64,000 nt of DNA from Prevotellaceae bacterium UBA2448. Its GTDB lineage: Bacteria; Bacteroidota; Bacteroidia; Bacteroidales; Bacteroidaceae. The first letter of the stretch is position 1, and each line of letters starts with the position of its first letter. Shown here piece after piece: positions 35,828-44,956 of this stretch. The translations under genes and the position numbers were made by a program. The notes below the pieces were generated by a model, which worked only from the letters and a program-made list of their open reading frames with translations, did no database searches and was not told the origin of the DNA. The stretch is from assembly GCA_002342585.1 (NCBI GenBank), contig DDQG01000001.1, forward strand, positions 35,997 through 99,996, given 5' to 3'.

Positions 35828-36667
35828 ATGTTAATAATAGCAGATAGCGGTTCTACAAAGACATCTTGGTGCCTATTGGCTGATGACGGCAGTCAACAGC
35901 TATTTTCTACCCAAGGTATCAATCCGTTCCAACAGACAGAATCAGAAATTTGTGACGTACTTCAGAGCGAATTGCTTCCTCAACTCCCTCCACAGGGATT
36001 TGTTGACAGTACTCTTGAGATATATTTCTATGGTGCAGGATGTACTCCCGAAGCCTCTCCCAAAGTAGCTTCAGCCTTACGTACTGTCATCAGTGCTGAC
36101 GCTCAAGTGGAAGTGCAGAGCGACATGTTGGGTGCTGCCCGCGGACTCTGTGGTCGTAAGTCTGGCATCGTTGCTATCCTTGGCACAGGTTCCAACTCCT
36201 GCTATTACGATGGTGAACACATTGTGAAAAACGTATCACCACTTGGATTCATCCTTGGTGATGAGGGTAGTGGAGCCTATATCGGAAAACGACTTGTGGG
36301 CGATGTGCTGAAACAACAGTTGCCAGCCGACATATGTGCGCTTTTCTTTCAGGAGACAGAACTCACAGCTCCTACTATCATTCAGCGCACCTATCGCGAA
36401 TCCTTTCCAAACCGTTTCCTTGCCAGTTTGTCGCCATTCTGTGCCCGTCATCGCGACAATGATGCCGTTAGAGCCTTGCTTATCGATTGCTTCCGTCAGT
36501 TCTTCCTGCGCAACATCTCTGCCTACGAAGGTTCTACTGTCCACTTCGTCGGTTCTGTAGGCTACTACTATCAGCAGGAAATTCAGGCAGCAGCATCTAC
36601 GCTCGGATACACCATCGGAAACGTACTCAAAGAACCACTTCAAGGTCTTATTGCCTATCATTCTTAA
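35828..36667 (+). CDS. BadF/BadG/BcrA/BcrD-type ATPase, N-acetylglucosamine-kinase-like
   Basis: 279 residues of the actin-like ATPase fold: phosphate-1 loop IADSGSTKTSWCL at the N-terminus, phosphate-2 loop VAILGTGSNSCYYDG (about 116-130), and FILGDEGSGAYIGKRLVG, which is typical of GlcNAc kinases. Likely phosphorylates an amino sugar, perhaps from cell-wall recycling, given dapA upstream. Substrate not proven. Confidence 0.86.
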   Translation: MLIIADSGSTKTSWCLLADDGSQQLFSTQGINPFQQTESEICDVLQSELLPQLPPQGFVDSTLEIYFYGAGCTPEASPKVASALRTVISADAQVEVQSDMLGAARGLCGRKSGIVAILGTGSNSCYYDGEHIVKNVSPLGFILGDEGSGAYIGKRLVGDVLKQQLPADICALFFQETELTAPTIIQRTYRESFPNRFLASLSPFCARHRDNDAVRALLIDCFRQFFLRNISAYEGSTVHFVGSVGYYYQQEIQAAASTLGYTIGNVLKEPLQGLIAYHS

Positions 36668-36816
36668 AAAAATAAGTATAAAATTTGGCAAATAGATTGA
36701 AAAAATGTTACTTTGCACGCCAAATGCAAGGTAAAAAAGACCCCTTTGCTTTAGTATTTACGTAAATAGCCAATAGAATTTGCAGAAAATTCTATATAAC
36801 ACTTATTTTTTTTATT

Positions 36817-37881
36817 ATGAGTAGAGCAGACAATCATTTAGTAATTATGGCGGGTGGCGTAGGTAGCCGCTTCTGGCCTATGAGTACCCCTGAGTGTCCT
36901 AAACAGTTTATCGACGTATTCGGTACAGGTCGCACCTTTATTCAGATGACAGTCGATCGCTTCAAAGGGGTAGTGCCACCCGAGAATATCTGGGTGGTTA
37001 CAAGCGAAAAATATGCGGATATCGTCAAGACTCAACTTCCTGACATTCCTGTTTCTAATGTTCTGCTCGAACCATGCCGTCGCAATACGGCTCCTTGCAT
37101 CGCCTATGTCAGTTGGCGCATCAAAGCAAAAAATCCTAAAGCAAACATCGTTGTGGCTCCAAGCGACCACCTCGTAACTGACGTAGTTGAATTCCAACGC
37201 GTCATCAACTCTGCCCTCCAGTTCGTGTCAGAGACCGACAGTATTGTCACTCTTGGTATGAAACCAACACGTCCTGAGACTGGTTATGGCTACATCGAAG
37301 CAACTCAACAGGAACCTTCCCTGCGCAATAGAGAGATATTCCGTGTCGAGTCGTTTAAAGAAAAGCCAGACCTTGCTACAGCAAGGGAATATATCAAAAA
37401 TAAAGCATTCTATTGGAATTCTGGCATCTTTGTGTGGAACGTGCGTACTATCATCAATGCTCTTCGCGTTTATCTGCCAGACGTAAATGATATCTTCGAA
37501 AATCTTCTTTCTGTCTATGGCACAGCAAAGGAACAGGAAATCATCAATAAAGAATTCCCAAAATGCGAAAACATCTCCATTGACTATGCAGTACTGGAGA
37601 AGGCAGACGAAATCTTCGTCTTCCCAGCAGACTTCGGTTGGAGTGATGTAGGCACTTGGGGTTCTCTTCATACCCTTGCTGAGGCAGATGCCAAAGGTAA
37701 TAATGTCATTGGTCAGGATGTGCGACTCTACGAAACCAAGAACTGCGTCATCCATACTACACAGGAACGTCGTGTGGTTGTTCAGGGACTCGACGGCTAT
37801 ATCGTAGCAGAAAAAGACAATACTCTGCTCATCTGTAAATTAGCAGAGGAACAGAGAATCAAAGAATTCTCCGCAGAATAA
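36817..37881 (+). CDS. manC: mannose-1-phosphate guanylyltransferase
   Basis: 354 residues. Nucleotidyltransferase signature MAGGVGSRFWPMSTPECPKQF at the N-terminus, VAPSDHLV, and FGWSDVGTWGSL near the active site. Makes GDP-mannose for surface glycans. It lacks the C-terminal isomerase domain of bifunctional enzymes. A near-consensus -7 box TTACTTTG lies at 36707-36714, giving a leader of about 95 bases. Confidence 0.95.
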   Translation: MSRADNHLVIMAGGVGSRFWPMSTPECPKQFIDVFGTGRTFIQMTVDRFKGVVPPENIWVVTSEKYADIVKTQLPDIPVSNVLLEPCRRNTAPCIAYVSWRIKAKNPKANIVVAPSDHLVTDVVEFQRVINSALQFVSETDSIVTLGMKPTRPETGYGYIEATQQEPSLRNREIFRVESFKEKPDLATAREYIKNKAFYWNSGIFVWNVRTIINALRVYLPDVNDIFENLLSVYGTAKEQEIINKEFPKCENISIDYAVLEKADEIFVFPADFGWSDVGTWGSLHTLAEADAKGNNVIGQDVRLYETKNCVIHTTQERRVVVQGLDGYIVAEKDNTLLICKLAEEQRIKEFSAE

Positions 37882-37882
37882 A

Positions 37883-37912
37883 GTCTCCTCTAACTCCCTC
37901 TTTTAGGGAGAG
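37883..37912. repeat. CTCTAACTCCC-type intergenic palindrome, copy 2
   Basis: GTCTCCTCTAACTCCCTCTT followed by TTAGGGAGAG, the same layout as copy 1 with a CTCCCT/AGGGAG stem. Confidence 0.75.
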
Positions 37913-37927
37913 AATTAAGATGCAAAA

Positions 37928-37966
37928 TAATCCCCTTCAGCGATATGCCTAAGGGGATTTTTATTT
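37928..37966 (+). terminator. terminator after manC
   Basis: Stem AATCCCCTT against AAGGGGATT with a 13-base loop, followed by TTTATTTTG. Confidence 0.75.
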
Positions 37967-37978
37967 TGTTTTCCAAAG

Positions 37979-38011
37979 TCCCTCCCTAAACAAGGAAGAT
38001 TTAGGAGGGTC
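37979..38011. repeat. CTCTAACTCCC-type intergenic palindrome, copy 3 (diverged)
   Basis: CCTCCCTAAA and TTTAGGAGGG pair around a 9-base loop, with TCTTTTTC on the plus side. It may also end transcription from manC, or belong to the rpmA 3' region on the other strand. Confidence 0.6.
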
Positions 38012-38017
38012 TTTTTC

Positions 38018-38278
38018 TTATTCAGCTACAGGAACAATAGAAACTGTAGAGCGGTTCTGGCGACCCTTCTTGAATACTACTGTACCATCTACGAGAGCGT
38101 ACAGAGTGTCGTCCTTACCAATACCTACGTTCTTACCTGGGTTGTGCTTAGTGCCACGCTGACGAACGATGATGTTACCAGCCTTAGCAAACTGACCACC
38201 GAAAAGCTTAAGTCCAAGTCGTTTTGAGTGTGATTCACGGCCGTTCTTAGAACTACCCACACCTTTTTTATGTGCCAT
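38018..38278 (-). CDS. rpmA: 50S ribosomal protein L27
   Basis: 86 residues, MAHKKGVGSSKNGRESHSKR at the N-terminus and GNIIVRQRGTKHNPGKNVGIG, the conserved L27 core. It begins directly at MAHKKG with no cleaved leader. Encoded downstream of rplU, 55 bp apart, the usual order. Confidence 0.97.
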   Translation of the reverse strand: MAHKKGVGSSKNGRESHSKRLGLKLFGGQFAKAGNIIVRQRGTKHNPGKNVGIGKDDTLYALVDGTVVFKKGRQNRSTVSIVPVAE

Positions 38279-38333
38279 ATTGAAAAGTCTTTTTAGAAAT
38301 TAATGAATAAATAACTTTAGTCTCTCTCCCTCT

Positions 38334-38648
38334 TTATGCAACAACCTGCTTGATGAGGATTTCAGTGAACTGCTCGCGATGACCGTTCAGCTTGCGATAA
38401 CCCTTGCGGCGGCGCTTGTGGAACACTAATACTTTGTCACCCTTAACGAGTGGACAAGTAACCTCTGCAACAACTTTTGCACCCTTAACAGTTGGGGCTC
38501 CTACTGAGATATTTCCGTTGTCAACGAGGAGGACTTTCTCAAATTCAACAGTCTGTCCAGCTTCTACATCCTTAATGTGGTGTACGAACAGTTTTTTGCC
38601 TTCTTCAGCCTTGAACTGTTGACCCTGAATTTCTACGATTACGTACAT
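38334..38648 (-). CDS. rplU: 50S ribosomal protein L21
   Basis: 104 residues from the ATG at 38648 (MYVIVEIQGQQFKAEEGKKL), the standard L21 start; the longer frame is rejected. Ends with KRRRKGYRKLNGHREQFTEI. Forms an operon with rpmA. Confidence 0.97.
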   Translation of the reverse strand: MYVIVEIQGQQFKAEEGKKLFVHHIKDVEAGQTVEFEKVLLVDNGNISVGAPTVKGAKVVAEVTCPLVKGDKVLVFHKRRRKGYRKLNGHREQFTEILIKQVVA

Positions 38649-38734
38649 TTTTATAAATATTTTTAGGGTTGGACCGTGAGGCGAAGCCACTCTTCTGACT
38701 TACTTATTCGAGCCTCTGCGGCATAAATCGGCTG

Positions 38735-38766
38735 CGAAGGTACGAACTATTTCCGACATAGCCAAA
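38735..38766 (-). promoter_or_regulatory. promoter of rplU-rpmA
   Basis: On the minus strand TTTG (complement of 38763-38766) and TACCTTCG (complement of 38735-38742) are 20 bp apart, one base off the -7 consensus. The rest of the gap to 38967 is AT-rich with nothing else I can name. Confidence 0.6.
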
Positions 38767-38967
38767 TATTCTATTGCTTTTTTCTTACATTATATAATTA
38801 GAGTACAGCAGCAAAAAATGAAAACAGTCAACAAAAATCTGTTATAAGAAAAATCCGTCAACTTTTTTCAGGGTAACACAATTCATTAATGAACGGTTTT
38901 TGAGGTGCCAATTAAAAAATTGCACACTATTATAATATATAATGTTTATTGATTATCATAAAAGTTG

Positions 38968-38975
38968 TATCTTTG
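38968..38975 (+). promoter_or_regulatory. -7 box of the glycoside hydrolase pair
   Basis: TATCTTTG, 41 bases before the ATG at 39017, with a TTTA at about 38945 in the -33 position. Confidence 0.55.
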
Positions 38976-39016
38976 CATTGTTTTGTTATTATATATTTGT
39001 ACAAGATAAATCGGAC

Positions 39017-41131
39017 ATGAAAAATAAGATTTTTCTCCTAATTGCTGTGGTTGCAATGACTATGCAGGTGGCAGCCCAGTCGTGGATATGGTATCCCGGC
39101 GATATGGATATTTGGATGGGCAACAAAATCAACAATCTGCGCACGGAGCGTGGGTCGTTCTATCCTGCTTTCTGGCGTGCTGACAGCCATGAACAGACTG
39201 TGGAGTATGTGAAAACTGTGGAACTCGCCGAGGCCGAGGATATGGAAATCAGGGCCGAAGGACAGTACGGCATCAAAATCGACAATCACGGCTATGTGTT
39301 CGGCATGCCCGAGCGGTTCCGTGTGCCAAAGGGCAAGCACACACTGCATATTGCCGTACACAACAAGGAGAAGGTGCCGGCCCTGTGGCTGAGAGGAAAG
39401 ACGGTGGTGAGCGACACCACTTGGACGGTGACAAACTATGCAGTTCCTGTAAAGGCGGATACGTGGACAGAGGCTGACGGAAGTGCTACTTTTGCTACAT
39501 CTCAACAACTGCCTTCTGCCTATCATCTTTCCGTAGCTCCAGTAGAGCCAATACGCGAAAGTAAGGAAGGAAAGGAACTCTTCGCCGAATGGCAGCGTGA
39601 GGGAATCGGGTATCTGCAACTGAACGGAGTAAAAGGTAATGGGCATGTTTGTATCTATTATGGAGAAAGTCCAGATGAGGCACGCGATAAGAAATATTCA
39701 TACCTTAAAGACGAAGTGGCGTTTACAACAGACAGCATTACGGACCTCTCTACATTAACCATTTCCAAACGAACAGACAATAACTACCTGCTGGCGTGCA
39801 GCCGTGCCATGCGCTATGCGCTGGTGGAATGCAAGGGCAACGTTTCGGTGGAGAGTGTTACTCTGCAGTCGGAGATGAAGGATGTAGCATGGCGTGGATC
39901 CTTCGAATGTAGCGACACGCTGCTTAACCGCATCTGGCAGGTCGGTGCCTATACATTGCACCTGACAGATCGGGAAGTGATGATTGAGGGAATAAAACGT
40001 GACCGCTGGATATGGAGCGGTGATGCCATCCAATCGTATCTGATGAATTACTACGCTTTCTTCGATACGCCTGTAGTGAAGCGTACAATCTGGGCTCTGC
40101 GAGGCAAAGACCCTGTGCAGCAACATATAAATACCATCCTTGACTACACTTTCTTCTGGTTTAACTCCATCTATGATTATTATCTCTATACGGGCGACAA
40201 GGATTTCGTGCGTCAGATTTATCCTCGGATGGTTTCTCTGATGGAGTATGTGCAGGGACGACTCAATTCGCGAGGAATGGTGGAAGGAAAACATGGTGAC
40301 TGGGTGTTTGTCGATTGGTCGCCACGCGATATGTCGAAGGATGGCGAGTTGGCTTTTGAACAGCTGGTGTATCTGCGCTCACTCCAGACAATGCAGCAGT
40401 GTGCGGAGTTGGTGGAAAATACAGGTGATGCAGAGCATTACGAAAAACAGGCGAAGCAACTTTCTGAACTGATTATTCCTACGTTCTGGAATGCAGAAAA
40501 GGGTGCGATGATGCATCACACGAAGGACAGACAGTTGCAAGATGAGGTCACCCGCTATGCCAATATGTTTGCTGTGCTATACGATATGCTTGATGAGTTG
40601 CAACGTCAGAGTGTGCTAAAGAATGTCTTGCAGAACGACTCAGTTATGGAAATAACTACTCCCTATATGCGTTTCTATGAGTTGGAGGTGCTTTGTGCCT
40701 TGGGCCAGCAGAAGCTGGTGATGGACGAGATGCGCAGTTACTGGGGAGGTATGTTGGCACAAGGTGCTACTACGTTCTGGGAAACGTACGACCCAAAGGA
40801 AGGCTATCCCGAGCGTCTTGCCATGTACGGCAACCGCTACGGCAAGTCGCTCTGCCATGCTTGGGGAGCATCGCCTATCTATCTGTTAGGCAAATACTAT
40901 CTCGGTGTACGTCCTACAAAGCCTGGCTATGACGAATGGGAGTGCCGTCCCTGTCTGGGCGACCTGAAATGGATGAAAGGCGACGTGCCTACTCCTCATG
41001 GGAATATACATATAGAGATGACCCGTAAACAAATTACTATCGAATCCAAAGGCTGCGGCACGGGCACACTCATCATTGGTGATCGCCGTATAACGGTGAA
41101 CTCCAACAAACCTATGCGAGTACGGTTTTAA
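39017..41131 (+). CDS. alpha-L-rhamnosidase-like glycoside hydrolase (GH78 type)
   Basis: 704 residues from the ATG at 39017, which gives a clean signal peptide (MKNKIFLLIAVVAMTMQVAAQ). An N-terminal beta domain precedes a six-hairpin barrel with MIEGIKRDRWIWSGDAIQSY (the acidic active-site stretch), HGDWVFVDW, and the closing HAWGASPIYLLGKYYLGVRP. Would release rhamnose or a similar terminal sugar from plant or bacterial glycans in the periplasm or outside. Pairs with the next gene (23-bp gap). Confidence 0.86.
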   Translation: MKNKIFLLIAVVAMTMQVAAQSWIWYPGDMDIWMGNKINNLRTERGSFYPAFWRADSHEQTVEYVKTVELAEAEDMEIRAEGQYGIKIDNHGYVFGMPERFRVPKGKHTLHIAVHNKEKVPALWLRGKTVVSDTTWTVTNYAVPVKADTWTEADGSATFATSQQLPSAYHLSVAPVEPIRESKEGKELFAEWQREGIGYLQLNGVKGNGHVCIYYGESPDEARDKKYSYLKDEVAFTTDSITDLSTLTISKRTDNNYLLACSRAMRYALVECKGNVSVESVTLQSEMKDVAWRGSFECSDTLLNRIWQVGAYTLHLTDREVMIEGIKRDRWIWSGDAIQSYLMNYYAFFDTPVVKRTIWALRGKDPVQQHINTILDYTFFWFNSIYDYYLYTGDKDFVRQIYPRMVSLMEYVQGRLNSRGMVEGKHGDWVFVDWSPRDMSKDGELAFEQLVYLRSLQTMQQCAELVENTGDAEHYEKQAKQLSELIIPTFWNAEKGAMMHHTKDRQLQDEVTRYANMFAVLYDMLDELQRQSVLKNVLQNDSVMEITTPYMRFYELEVLCALGQQKLVMDEMRSYWGGMLAQGATTFWETYDPKEGYPERLAMYGNRYGKSLCHAWGASPIYLLGKYYLGVRPTKPGYDEWECRPCLGDLKWMKGDVPTPHGNIHIEMTRKQITIESKGCGTGTLIIGDRRITVNSNKPMRVRF

Positions 41132-41154
41132 GATTTGTACAAAATAAATTTGAC

Positions 41155-42585
41155 ATGAAAAATAGATTTGCTTCTTTTTGCTTTTTTATAGCTATGATGT
41201 TGTCCGCCTGGCAAACAATGTTTGCAAATGATGTGCGTGATAATCTGTGGCAGTCATTTCTTACTCCGCCCGACAGTATTAGGGTGGGCTGTTATTACTA
41301 TTGGATAAACGAAAGGGTTGATCCGAAGGGTGTGAAGGCAGACCTCGAATGGATGAAAGAAAATGGCATTACCCTTGCATTCCTTGCCACCGATATTCGC
41401 AACCGCGTCAATGGCGATTTGACTTCTGCTGGTGAAATATACGGCAAGAATAAGTTTCAGAGCAAGTTGTGGTGGAAGAATCTGAGAACGGCTCTGAAAA
41501 CAGCTGCTAAACTCGGAATAGAGATGGGTATTTTCAACTGTCCTGGTTGGAGCCAGTCGGGCGGTCCGTGGATTAAGCCGGAGGAGGCTATGCGCAACTG
41601 GACACCTGACGGAATTGAGGTGTGCAAGACCAAACAGGGTACTGACGTGGTGTGCAGTCCATGTTCGCCAGAGGCAGAAGGACTGGAAGTGGATAAACTT
41701 TCGAAGGTTCATGTGAAGAAACACTTCGAGGCTTTTGTCGGAGAAATTCTGCGTAGAATTCCTGCAAAGGATCGCGGTACTCTGACTACGGTTGTCGTGG
41801 ACAGTTGGGAACGTGGAAAACAGAATTATACAGATTCAATATTTGTGCTGTTTGAACGTCGATTCGGTTATCCGCTTGATTACGAAAACGAGGCTTGCAA
41901 GAAGGATCTGGAGCGGCTGATTTCTGATTTGGTTGCAAGTGAATATATGGGAGGGCTGACGGAGAAGGCTCACGAGTATGGTCTGCGTACTTGGTGCGAA
42001 CCTTATGCTCACAGTCCGTTTCCCACTAATGGCATTATCTATGGTAGTGCTGCTGATGAGGTGGGTGCTGAGTTTTGGGTGGATGACAAGAAGTTTAGAA
42101 AAAAGGAAATTGATGCAGCTGTTGGTGCAGCCCGTCGCAGTGGTAAGAATCGTGTGTGGGCTGAGAGTTTTACGGACGGATGGCCTGAGTTGGCTAAGGA
42201 TGACTGGAGTTATGAAAAACTGAAACCCATCGCTGACAAGTATTTCCATGCGGGGGTGAATGCGAGCATTCTGCACGTTGTAATTTCACAACCGGGTGAC
42301 GATAAGGAACCTGCTGTGCGCCCTTGGTTCGGAACTTATTTCGACCGCAGGAGTGCGCATGCAGCCGACATGAAACCGCTCGTCAAGTATCTGAAGCGCT
42401 GTAATTTCATGCTTCAGTTGGGCAAACCGCTTGACGGAGCTACTGACAGGCGTATTATGGCTGACGGCACAACGATTCGATTTACCGAGGACTCGCAGTT
42501 TGAGATTGTCTTCCCAAATGGACAGAAAGAAATGTGGAATCCGGAATATGAGATTAAAATCAATCCACAGAACGACCAACAATAA
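41155..42585 (+). CDS. GH106-like glycoside hydrolase, compact form
   Basis: 476 residues with a signal peptide (to about 24). The barrel motifs YYYWINERVDPKGVKADLEW, GIEMGIFNCPGWSQSGGPWI, ADEVGAEFW and VWAESFTDGWPE match the Glyco_hydro_106/alpha-L-rhamnosidase family. From memory, that family usually runs to around 1000 residues with further beta domains; this one stops soon after the barrel, yet the frame is clean and ends naturally. Either a short subfamily or a loss of the C-terminal half. Overlaps the convergent SprT-like gene by 26 bp. Confidence 0.75.
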   Translation: MKNRFASFCFFIAMMLSAWQTMFANDVRDNLWQSFLTPPDSIRVGCYYYWINERVDPKGVKADLEWMKENGITLAFLATDIRNRVNGDLTSAGEIYGKNKFQSKLWWKNLRTALKTAAKLGIEMGIFNCPGWSQSGGPWIKPEEAMRNWTPDGIEVCKTKQGTDVVCSPCSPEAEGLEVDKLSKVHVKKHFEAFVGEILRRIPAKDRGTLTTVVVDSWERGKQNYTDSIFVLFERRFGYPLDYENEACKKDLERLISDLVASEYMGGLTEKAHEYGLRTWCEPYAHSPFPTNGIIYGSAADEVGAEFWVDDKKFRKKEIDAAVGAARRSGKNRVWAESFTDGWPELAKDDWSYEKLKPIADKYFHAGVNASILHVVISQPGDDKEPAVRPWFGTYFDRRSAHAADMKPLVKYLKRCNFMLQLGKPLDGATDRRIMADGTTIRFTEDSQFEIVFPNGQKEMWNPEYEIKINPQNDQQ

Positions 42586-43261
42586 TCCGACTGCCTTGTC
42601 GGATGAGAGGACGGGCGTCTTGCAGCTGTTGCTGTAGGATGTCCTCCGTTATAGGATATACCTTAAGCGAAAGACAACGCGGGTAGCGGTTGAAGTAGGG
42701 GTTGTGTGACAAGTACCACTGGGCTTGTCTGATTGCCGGCACCAGTTTAGTCGTGTCCCAAATGCTTAGCAGACGTGTCTTTGCAGCTATGCAGATGCCA
42801 CGTTTGCCCCCTTCCATTTCCACAACGCAAATGAGGTGCTGGCGCTTGCATGTGTCCTGCTCGTACTCTTCTTTTGTTCTGCGATGCGAGATGGTGATGT
42901 GGCGACCGAACTTCGTGTTTATGTCGTTCATAATACTTCTGAACAACTTGCCGTGGGTAGATGTGTCTTTCTGTTGGTTCGATAATATATAATAATGTAT
43001 CATCTCGTGCAGGATGGTGTCATCAACCTCCTCCTTCGGTAAGTCAAGAAGGGTGGAGATGCGGAACACGAAATCGTAGTATTCCACTCCGCCAGACCTT
43101 AATCCAAGGAGTGAAAATTTCCTCCTGCGTTTATATGCAATCTGACCCAGATATGTGCGAGCACGGCTCAACTTGAAGGGGAGGGGAAGGAGTTTCCCCT
43201 CGAAACACAGTTGGTTGAACTCTTCGAATTTCTGTTGTATGTAACTGATTGTCGGTCGCAT
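42560..43261 (-). CDS. SprT-like zinc metalloprotease-domain protein
   Basis: 233 residues from the ATG at 43261 (MRPTISYIQQKFEEFN); the 90 codons upstream overlap the xylB promoter and gene and are rejected. HEMIH at 85-89 and a later His in STHGKLF form the SprT-type zinc site. Family members act on DNA-protein crosslinks or are of unknown role. The C-terminal half is not recognised. Convergent with the GH106-like gene. Confidence 0.85.
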   Translation of the reverse strand: MRPTISYIQQKFEEFNQLCFEGKLLPLPFKLSRARTYLGQIAYKRRRKFSLLGLRSGGVEYYDFVFRISTLLDLPKEEVDDTILHEMIHYYILSNQQKDTSTHGKLFRSIMNDINTKFGRHITISHRRTKEEYEQDTCKRQHLICVVEMEGGKRGICIAAKTRLLSIWDTTKLVPAIRQAQWYLSHNPYFNRYPRCLSLKVYPITEDILQQQLQDARPLIRQGSRIIVGRSVD

Positions 43262-43328
43262 TCGTAATCTGTCTGTTTTTTCTGATGCAAATATATAAAA
43301 AATGTTTTCAACATTATTCTTAAATTTG

Positions 43329-43336
43329 TAAATTTG
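43329..43336 (+). promoter_or_regulatory. -7 box of xylB
   Basis: TAAATTTG occurs twice in tandem (43321-43328 and 43329-43336), 31 bases before the xylB ATG. Confidence 0.5.
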
Positions 43337-43367
43337 CCACTGAAAACAATCTAATACCCGAACCGAT

Positions 43368-44861
43368 ATGGCTAAACAGTATCTTTTGGGACTTGACATC
43401 GGAAGCTCTTCTGTAAAAGCATCACTTGTGGATGCTGATACCGGAATGTGTGCCGCTTCTGCATTTTTCCCGAAACAGGAAGCACCCATAATCTCCGTGC
43501 GTAGCGGATGGGCAGAACAGGAACCCGACATGTGGTGGGAGAATATGAAACTTGCTTTGGCTGAGGTGATGAATGAGACGGGAGCTAAGGCAGACGAGGT
43601 GGCAGCGATAGGTATCTCGTATCAGATGCACGGACTGGTGTGTGTGGATAAGAATCTGCGTGCGCTGCGTCCTTCTATCATATGGTGCGATTCACGTGCT
43701 GTGCCGTATGGCGAGAAGGCTTTCGAGAGTCTTGGCGAAGAACAGTGCCTGAGTCATCTGCTCAATTCTCCCGGTAACTTCACTGCTGCAAAACTGGCAT
43801 GGGTGAAAGAAAACGAACCTGAGATTTTCGAACATATATATAAGATTATGTTGCCTGGCGATTACATCGCTATGCGTCTGAGCGGAACTGTCAATACGAC
43901 GATTGGCGGACTTAGTGAGGGAATGATGTGGGACTTTGCAGAGAAACGTCCTGCAGGTTTTCTTTTCAACTATTACGGTTTCAAAGAGTCGTTGTTGCCC
44001 GATGTTGTTCCTACGTTCTGTGTGCAGTCGGAAGTATCGAAACAGGCAGCCGGTGAACTGGGGCTCAAGGCAGGAACTCCGATTGCTTATCGTAGTGGCG
44101 ACCAACCAAACAATGCGCTCTCGCTCAATGTGCTTAATCCTGGCGAGATAGCTGCTACGGCAGGTACCAGTGGAGTAGTATATGGAGTATTGGGTGATGT
44201 GAATTACGATCCTAAGTCGAGAGTGAATACTTTCGCACATGTAAACTATACAAAGGAGCAAAACCGTCTGGGTGTGTTGCTCTGCATTAACGGCACGGGA
44301 ATTCTCAATGCATGGATTCGCCGCAATGTGGCCCCGGAGGGTATCTCTTATGCCGACATGAATGCTATGATAGAACAGGTTCCTGTAGGCAGCGATGGAG
44401 TGAGCATTATTCCGTTTGGCAACGGAGCAGAACGAGTGCTGGAGAATCGTGAGACAGGTTGCAGCATACACGGACTGAACTTCAACACTCACACGAAGGC
44501 TCATATCATGCGTGCCGCTCAGGAAGGTATTGTGTTCTCGTTCTGCTACGGAATTGAGGTTATGCAACAGATGGGCATGAATATCGGAACTATCCATGCA
44601 GGCAAGGCGAATATGTTCCTTTCGCCTACGTTCCGCAACACACTTGCTAACACTTGCGGAGCAACCATCGAACTCTACGAAACCGATGGAGCAGTGGGCG
44701 CTGCGAAGGGCGCAGGAATAGGAGCCGGGATATACAAGAACAGCGAAGAGGCTTTCTCAACTCTGAAACGTCTCGCGGTTATCGAACCCGATTCTGCACA
44801 GCTTGAAGCTCATCTAGCCGCCTATAATCGTTGGAAAGAAGTGCTGAGTAAAGTTCTTTAA
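43368..44861 (+). CDS. xylB: xylulokinase
   Basis: 497 residues, FGGY kinase. N-terminal LLGLDIGSSSVKASLVDADTG, GISYQMHGLV, IIWCDSR, and C-terminal TAGTSGVVYG and GAAKGAGIGAG phosphate/ATP motifs. Phosphorylates xylulose after XylA. Encoded 95 bp before xylA. Confidence 0.95.
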   Translation: MAKQYLLGLDIGSSSVKASLVDADTGMCAASAFFPKQEAPIISVRSGWAEQEPDMWWENMKLALAEVMNETGAKADEVAAIGISYQMHGLVCVDKNLRALRPSIIWCDSRAVPYGEKAFESLGEEQCLSHLLNSPGNFTAAKLAWVKENEPEIFEHIYKIMLPGDYIAMRLSGTVNTTIGGLSEGMMWDFAEKRPAGFLFNYYGFKESLLPDVVPTFCVQSEVSKQAAGELGLKAGTPIAYRSGDQPNNALSLNVLNPGEIAATAGTSGVVYGVLGDVNYDPKSRVNTFAHVNYTKEQNRLGVLLCINGTGILNAWIRRNVAPEGISYADMNAMIEQVPVGSDGVSIIPFGNGAERVLENRETGCSIHGLNFNTHTKAHIMRAAQEGIVFSFCYGIEVMQQMGMNIGTIHAGKANMFLSPTFRNTLANTCGATIELYETDGAVGAAKGAGIGAGIYKNSEEAFSTLKRLAVIEPDSAQLEAHLAAYNRWKEVLSKVL

Positions 44862-44871
44862 TGCAACTCTT

Positions 44872-44947
44872 GCCCCTATTACCCCCAATCACCCCCCTTA
44901 ACCCTATTAACCCCATTAAACAATTAACCTATTAACCTATATAATCT
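44872..44947. repeat. CCCC/TTAACC-rich simple repeats between xylB and xylA
   Basis: A pyrimidine-rich run (CCCCTATTACCCCCAATCACC...) passes into TTAACCCTATTAACCCCATT and TTAACCTATTAACCTAT. Heptamer-like TTAACC units resemble those at 11935 and 52404. Confidence 0.75.
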
Positions 44948-44956
44948 AAAAACATT

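Noticed and set aside
43262..43531. long N-terminal extension of the SprT-like protein
   Set aside because: The extra 90 codons are antisense to the xylB start and cross its promoter; the family-like start is at 43261.
43692..44597. 301-residue minus-strand open frame
   Set aside because: Antisense to xylB; no recognisable protein features.
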